Shown in pieces: positions 61,391 through 64,000 of a stretch of 64,000 nucleotides of DNA. The stretch lies in NCBI GenBank assembly GCA_023229525.1, contig JALNZC010000001.1, positions 1 through 64,000 of the forward strand. The letters run 5' to 3'. Under the pieces are notes generated by a model. The model had not been told where the DNA came from, ran no database searches, and worked only from the letters and a program-made list of their open reading frames with translations. The position numbers were made by a program, and so were the translations under genes. Source of the stretch: Bacteroidales bacterium. GTDB taxonomy: Bacteria; Bacteroidota; Bacteroidia; Bacteroidales; FEN-979. Positions within the stretch are counted from its first letter, which is position 1; every line of letters begins with the position of its first letter.

Positions 61391-62281
61391 TTACCCTTTT
61401 AATGCTTCGGCCCCGGAAACGATCTCGATCAGGGCATTGGTAATGGCATTCTGACGGGCTTTATTGTACGAAATGTTGAGTTCACGTATCAGATCCTGGG
61501 CATTATCCGTGGCTTTTTGCATAGCTGTCATTCTGGCGCCCTGTTCAGATGCAAAAGAATCCAGCAATGCTTTAAATAATTGAATCCGTAATGTTTTGGG
61601 AATGAGCTCGCGGACGATGGTTTCTTTATCAGGCTCAAACAGGTAATTCGTCTCCGCTTTGACGGTATTGTCAGAGGTAGAAGCAGGTGTTTGTGTTACC
61701 GGGAGGTATTGTTCCACGATCAGGCGTTGCACGGCCGCATTTTTAAACTGGTTATAAACCAGGTCGATTCTATCGTACTCTTTGGTGGCAAATGATTTCA
61801 TCAGTTTTTCAGCCAATGGCACGACATTGTTGAAGGTAAGCATATCGAAGAGTTCATCGTGCGATTCAATAACCGGGTATTTTCGTTTGCGAAAAAACTC
61901 GGTCGCTTTTTTCCCTATCGTTATGAAGCGGACTGATTCATTCTTAAACTGGACGGCATATTCAGTGCTGACCGCGTTGAGTGTCGCTTTAATGACATTG
62001 GAATTGAAAGCGCCACATAATCCGCGGTTGGATGTAATAATTACCAGGAGGATTTTTTCCTGCTTGCGAACCTGGGCAAATACATTTTCATCGGAACTCT
62101 CAATGCTGGCACTCAGGTTTTGCAGGATTTCACGCAACTTTGCAGCATATGGCCTCAACTTTATAATGGCGGTCTGGGCTCTTCTGAACTTAGATGCCGC
62201 CACCATTTTCATGGCATTTGTGATTTGCTGCGTCGATTTTACCGATGCAATCCGAATACGTACTTCCTTTAATCCGGCCAT
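61391..62281 (-). CDS. atpG: ATP synthase F1 gamma subunit
   Basis: The 296-residue product is the central stalk of F1, which turns within the alpha-beta ring. The N-terminal helix RIASVKSTQQITNAMKMVAA and the C-terminal helix NISYNKARQNAITNALIEIV are the conserved coiled-coil pair. The Rossmann-like middle has LVIITSNRGLCGAFNSNVIK. It lies 9 bp after atpA in the same operon (atpH-atpA-atpG). No F1 beta gene is in the window. Confidence 0.97.
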   Translation of the reverse strand: MAGLKEVRIRIASVKSTQQITNAMKMVAASKFRRAQTAIIKLRPYAAKLREILQNLSASIESSDENVFAQVRKQEKILLVIITSNRGLCGAFNSNVIKATLNAVSTEYAVQFKNESVRFITIGKKATEFFRKRKYPVIESHDELFDMLTFNNVVPLAEKLMKSFATKEYDRIDLVYNQFKNAAVQRLIVEQYLPVTQTPASTSDNTVKAETNYLFEPDKETIVRELIPKTLRIQLFKALLDSFASEQGARMTAMQKATDNAQDLIRELNISYNKARQNAITNALIEIVSGAEALKG

Positions 62282-62290
62282 GTCCCTGAA

Positions 62291-63880
62291 TTATTTCTTT
62301 TCCTCGTACTTACGGGAAATCTCCTTACATATCTGTTCCATGGTTTTAACATCTTCATCAAGAAGTTGGCCTGATTTCAGATTTTTAAGGATCCCGGGCT
62401 GGTTGTGTTCCATATACGAAAGGTATTCAACTTCAAAATTATGGATGTTTCGTACAGGTACATTTCTCAACAGACCACGGGTTCCGCAGAAGATGATGGC
62501 AATTTGCTTTTCGACCGGCATGGGCGAATATTGTGGTTGCTTGAGGATTTCCACATTGCGGGAACCTTTATCCAAAACGGCCTTGGTGGCAGCATCAAGA
62601 TCGGATCCGAATTTGGAGAATGCTTCAAGCTCACGGAATTCTGCTTGATCGAGCTTCAGGGTTCCGGCGACTTTCTTCATCGATTTGATTTGTGCATTTC
62701 CGCCAACACGGGAAACAGAAATTCCGACGTTGATGGCCGGGCGAATACCGGCATTGAAAAGCGGGGTTTCCAGGAAGATCTGTCCGTCGGTGATGGAGAT
62801 CACATTTGTAGGGATATAGGCCGATACGTCTCCGGCCTGGGTTTCGATAATGGGTAATGCCGTGAGCGAACCGCCGCCCTTTACCATATCGCGGATAGTG
62901 TCGGGCAGATCGTTCATTTGACGGGCAATTTCATCGGATGAAATAATTCTGGCTGCCCTTTCCAGGAGGCGGGAGTGAAGGTAAAATACATCGCCAGGAT
63001 AAGCTTCACGTCCGGGGGGACGACGGAGCAGCAGGGACACTTCCCGGTAAGCAACAGCCTGTTTTGAAAGGTCATCGTAAATAATCAGCGCGGGTCGTCC
63101 GGTATCTCTGAAAAATTCCCCGATAGCAGCTCCTGCAAAAGGAGCATAAAATTGCATGGCGGCAGGGTCGGAAGCAGTAGCGGAGACAACCACGGTATAT
63201 TCCATTGCGCCTTTTTCTTCCAGTGTTTTAACAATATTGGCAACGGTAGAACCTTTTTGACCGACTGCCACATAAATGCAAAACACGGTTTCACCTCTGG
63301 CGTGAAATTCTTTTTGGTTGATGATAGTATCAATGGCAATGGCTGTTTTCCCTGTTTGGCGGTCGCCGATGATCAGTTCGCGCTGACCCCGTCCGATAGG
63401 GATCATGGCATCGATGGGCTTGATACCGGTTTGCAATGGCTGATTCACCGGTTGACGGAAAATAACACCGGGGGCTTTCCGTTCCAATGGCATTTCATAG
63501 CGTTTTCCTTCAATCTTTCCTTTACCGTCAAGAGGTTCTCCCAGTGTATTGATGACACGTCCGAGTAACCCTTCACCTGCTTCTATGGAAGCGATCCGGC
63601 GTGTGCGCCTTACTATATCTCCTTCCTTGATTTCATAAGATTCACCAAGCAAAACGGCGCCGACATTGTCCGCTTCAAGATTGAGTACGATGGCTTTCAG
63701 TCCGTTTTTTTCAAACTCGATCAATTCTCCCGATTCAGCATTGTTCAAGCCATAAATCCGGGCGATACCATCACCCACCGTAAGCACGGTGCCAACCTCT
63801 TCAAGTTCTTTTTCACTTTGATAACCGGCCAGTTCTCTGCGAAGAATCGCAGTAACTTCCGCGGGTTTAATCTCAGCCAT
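62291..63880 (-). CDS. atpA: ATP synthase F1 alpha subunit
   Basis: The 529-residue product is the non-catalytic nucleotide-binding subunit of F1. It has the Walker A GDRQTGKT (172-179), the stretch ALIIYDDLSKQAVAYRE and the arginine finger R391 in VSRVGGNAQIKSM. Length and order match the family. It forms the ring with F1 beta and is joined to the peripheral stalk through delta (atpH), whose gene ends 23 bp upstream. Confidence 0.97.
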   Translation of the reverse strand: MAEIKPAEVTAILRRELAGYQSEKELEEVGTVLTVGDGIARIYGLNNAESGELIEFEKNGLKAIVLNLEADNVGAVLLGESYEIKEGDIVRRTRRIASIEAGEGLLGRVINTLGEPLDGKGKIEGKRYEMPLERKAPGVIFRQPVNQPLQTGIKPIDAMIPIGRGQRELIIGDRQTGKTAIAIDTIINQKEFHARGETVFCIYVAVGQKGSTVANIVKTLEEKGAMEYTVVVSATASDPAAMQFYAPFAGAAIGEFFRDTGRPALIIYDDLSKQAVAYREVSLLLRRPPGREAYPGDVFYLHSRLLERAARIISSDEIARQMNDLPDTIRDMVKGGGSLTALPIIETQAGDVSAYIPTNVISITDGQIFLETPLFNAGIRPAINVGISVSRVGGNAQIKSMKKVAGTLKLDQAEFRELEAFSKFGSDLDAATKAVLDKGSRNVEILKQPQYSPMPVEKQIAIIFCGTRGLLRNVPVRNIHNFEVEYLSYMEHNQPGILKNLKSGQLLDEDVKTMEQICKEISRKYEEKK

Positions 63881-63903
63881 ATGTTCTGTTTTAATTTATT
63901 CCG

Positions 63904-64000
63904 TTATATTTTTTTCTTATATAAATTGATCCTGGCAATTGCGTTTCGCAGGTTTTCAATTTCCCTCCGGATACTGGAATCATATTGCTTATCCTCCCAG
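63904..64000 (-). CDS. atpH: ATP synthase F1 delta subunit, C-terminal part
   Basis: The minus-strand frame entering at the right edge reads WEDKQYDSSIRREIENLRNA, then IARINLYKKKI and TAA (63904-63906). This matches the C-terminal end of the delta subunit (where the family has a segment like DQQYDASI..QL). Only about 31 codons are in the window. It lies 23 bp before atpA in the usual H-A-G order. The call rests on position and this short segment. Confidence 0.8.
   Translation of the reverse strand, partial: WEDKQYDSSIRREIENLRNAIARINLYKKKI

Overview
The window looks like a chromosomal piece of a Bacteroidota bacterium, probably Bacteroidales-like. The evidence is several large secreted proteins ending in type IX secretion (T9SS) sorting domains of the 'YPNP...G.Y..' kind, many start sites preceded by the Bacteroidota -7 element TAnnTTTG, few clear Shine-Dalgarno sites, an EF-G2 paralogue next to EF-G, and Bacteroidota-type PKD-like and fibronectin-like repeats. 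There is no rRNA or tRNA gene in the window, so finer placement is not possible.

Region 1 (1-11400, minus strand) is an array of four secreted or surface proteins in one direction. The largest runs off the left edge and carries about twelve 92-residue and six 86-residue tandem repeats. The next ends in two dockerin-like EF-hands, and the last two are paralogues with fibronectin-like units. Region 2 (11837-15748) is an unusual signalling cluster: a NarL-type response regulator, an overlapping short gene whose histidine-kinase dimerisation motif has Tyr in place of the phospho-accepting His, a PAS-GAF-PAS sensor with no kinase domain, and a coiled-coil protein. Region 3 (16068-28671) has a papain-like protease that carries both a cohesin-like and a dockerin-like module, paired with a GH53 endo-galactanase. 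An Omp28/T9SS protein, 6-phosphogluconate dehydrogenase, a metallophosphoesterase and a zinc phospholipase C/S1-P1-like protein follow. Region 4 (28726-35859) holds a TPR/AraC regulator, a lipoprotein, a thioredoxin-fold protein, an RRM protein and an Old Yellow Enzyme.

Region 5 (about 36.0-54.0 kb) is AT-rich and reads as an accessory island. It holds hicAB, two AlkA-type glycosylases, a T9SS glycosidase, a DUF5131 protein, a Fic protein, a serpin, a radical-SAM gene, a ribbon-helix-helix protein, a ParB/MT-A70 gene, pRiA4b-ORF3 and DUF6398 genes, a pentapeptide protein and an IS110-family element. Many of its genes are damaged by in-frame stops, single-base frameshifts or truncations. The island is bracketed by two inverted copies of a 42-43 bp GC-rich hairpin repeat (35978-36020 and 53989-54030).

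Region 6 (54097-64000) returns to core genes: EF-G2 with a degenerate GTPase centre, a PfkB-family kinase, a fused MsrB-MsrA lipoprotein, EF-G (fusA), a DUF3109 protein, and the start of the ATP synthase F1 operon (atpH-atpA-atpG, minus strand).

The most notable items are the hicA gene, whose two halves are joined exactly by a -1 slip on the heptamer A AAA AAG; the dismantled two-component cluster at 11.8-14.6 kb; the ParB/MT-A70 and radical-SAM genes broken only by in-frame stops; the cohesin plus dockerin secreted protease; and the inverted repeat pair around the island.
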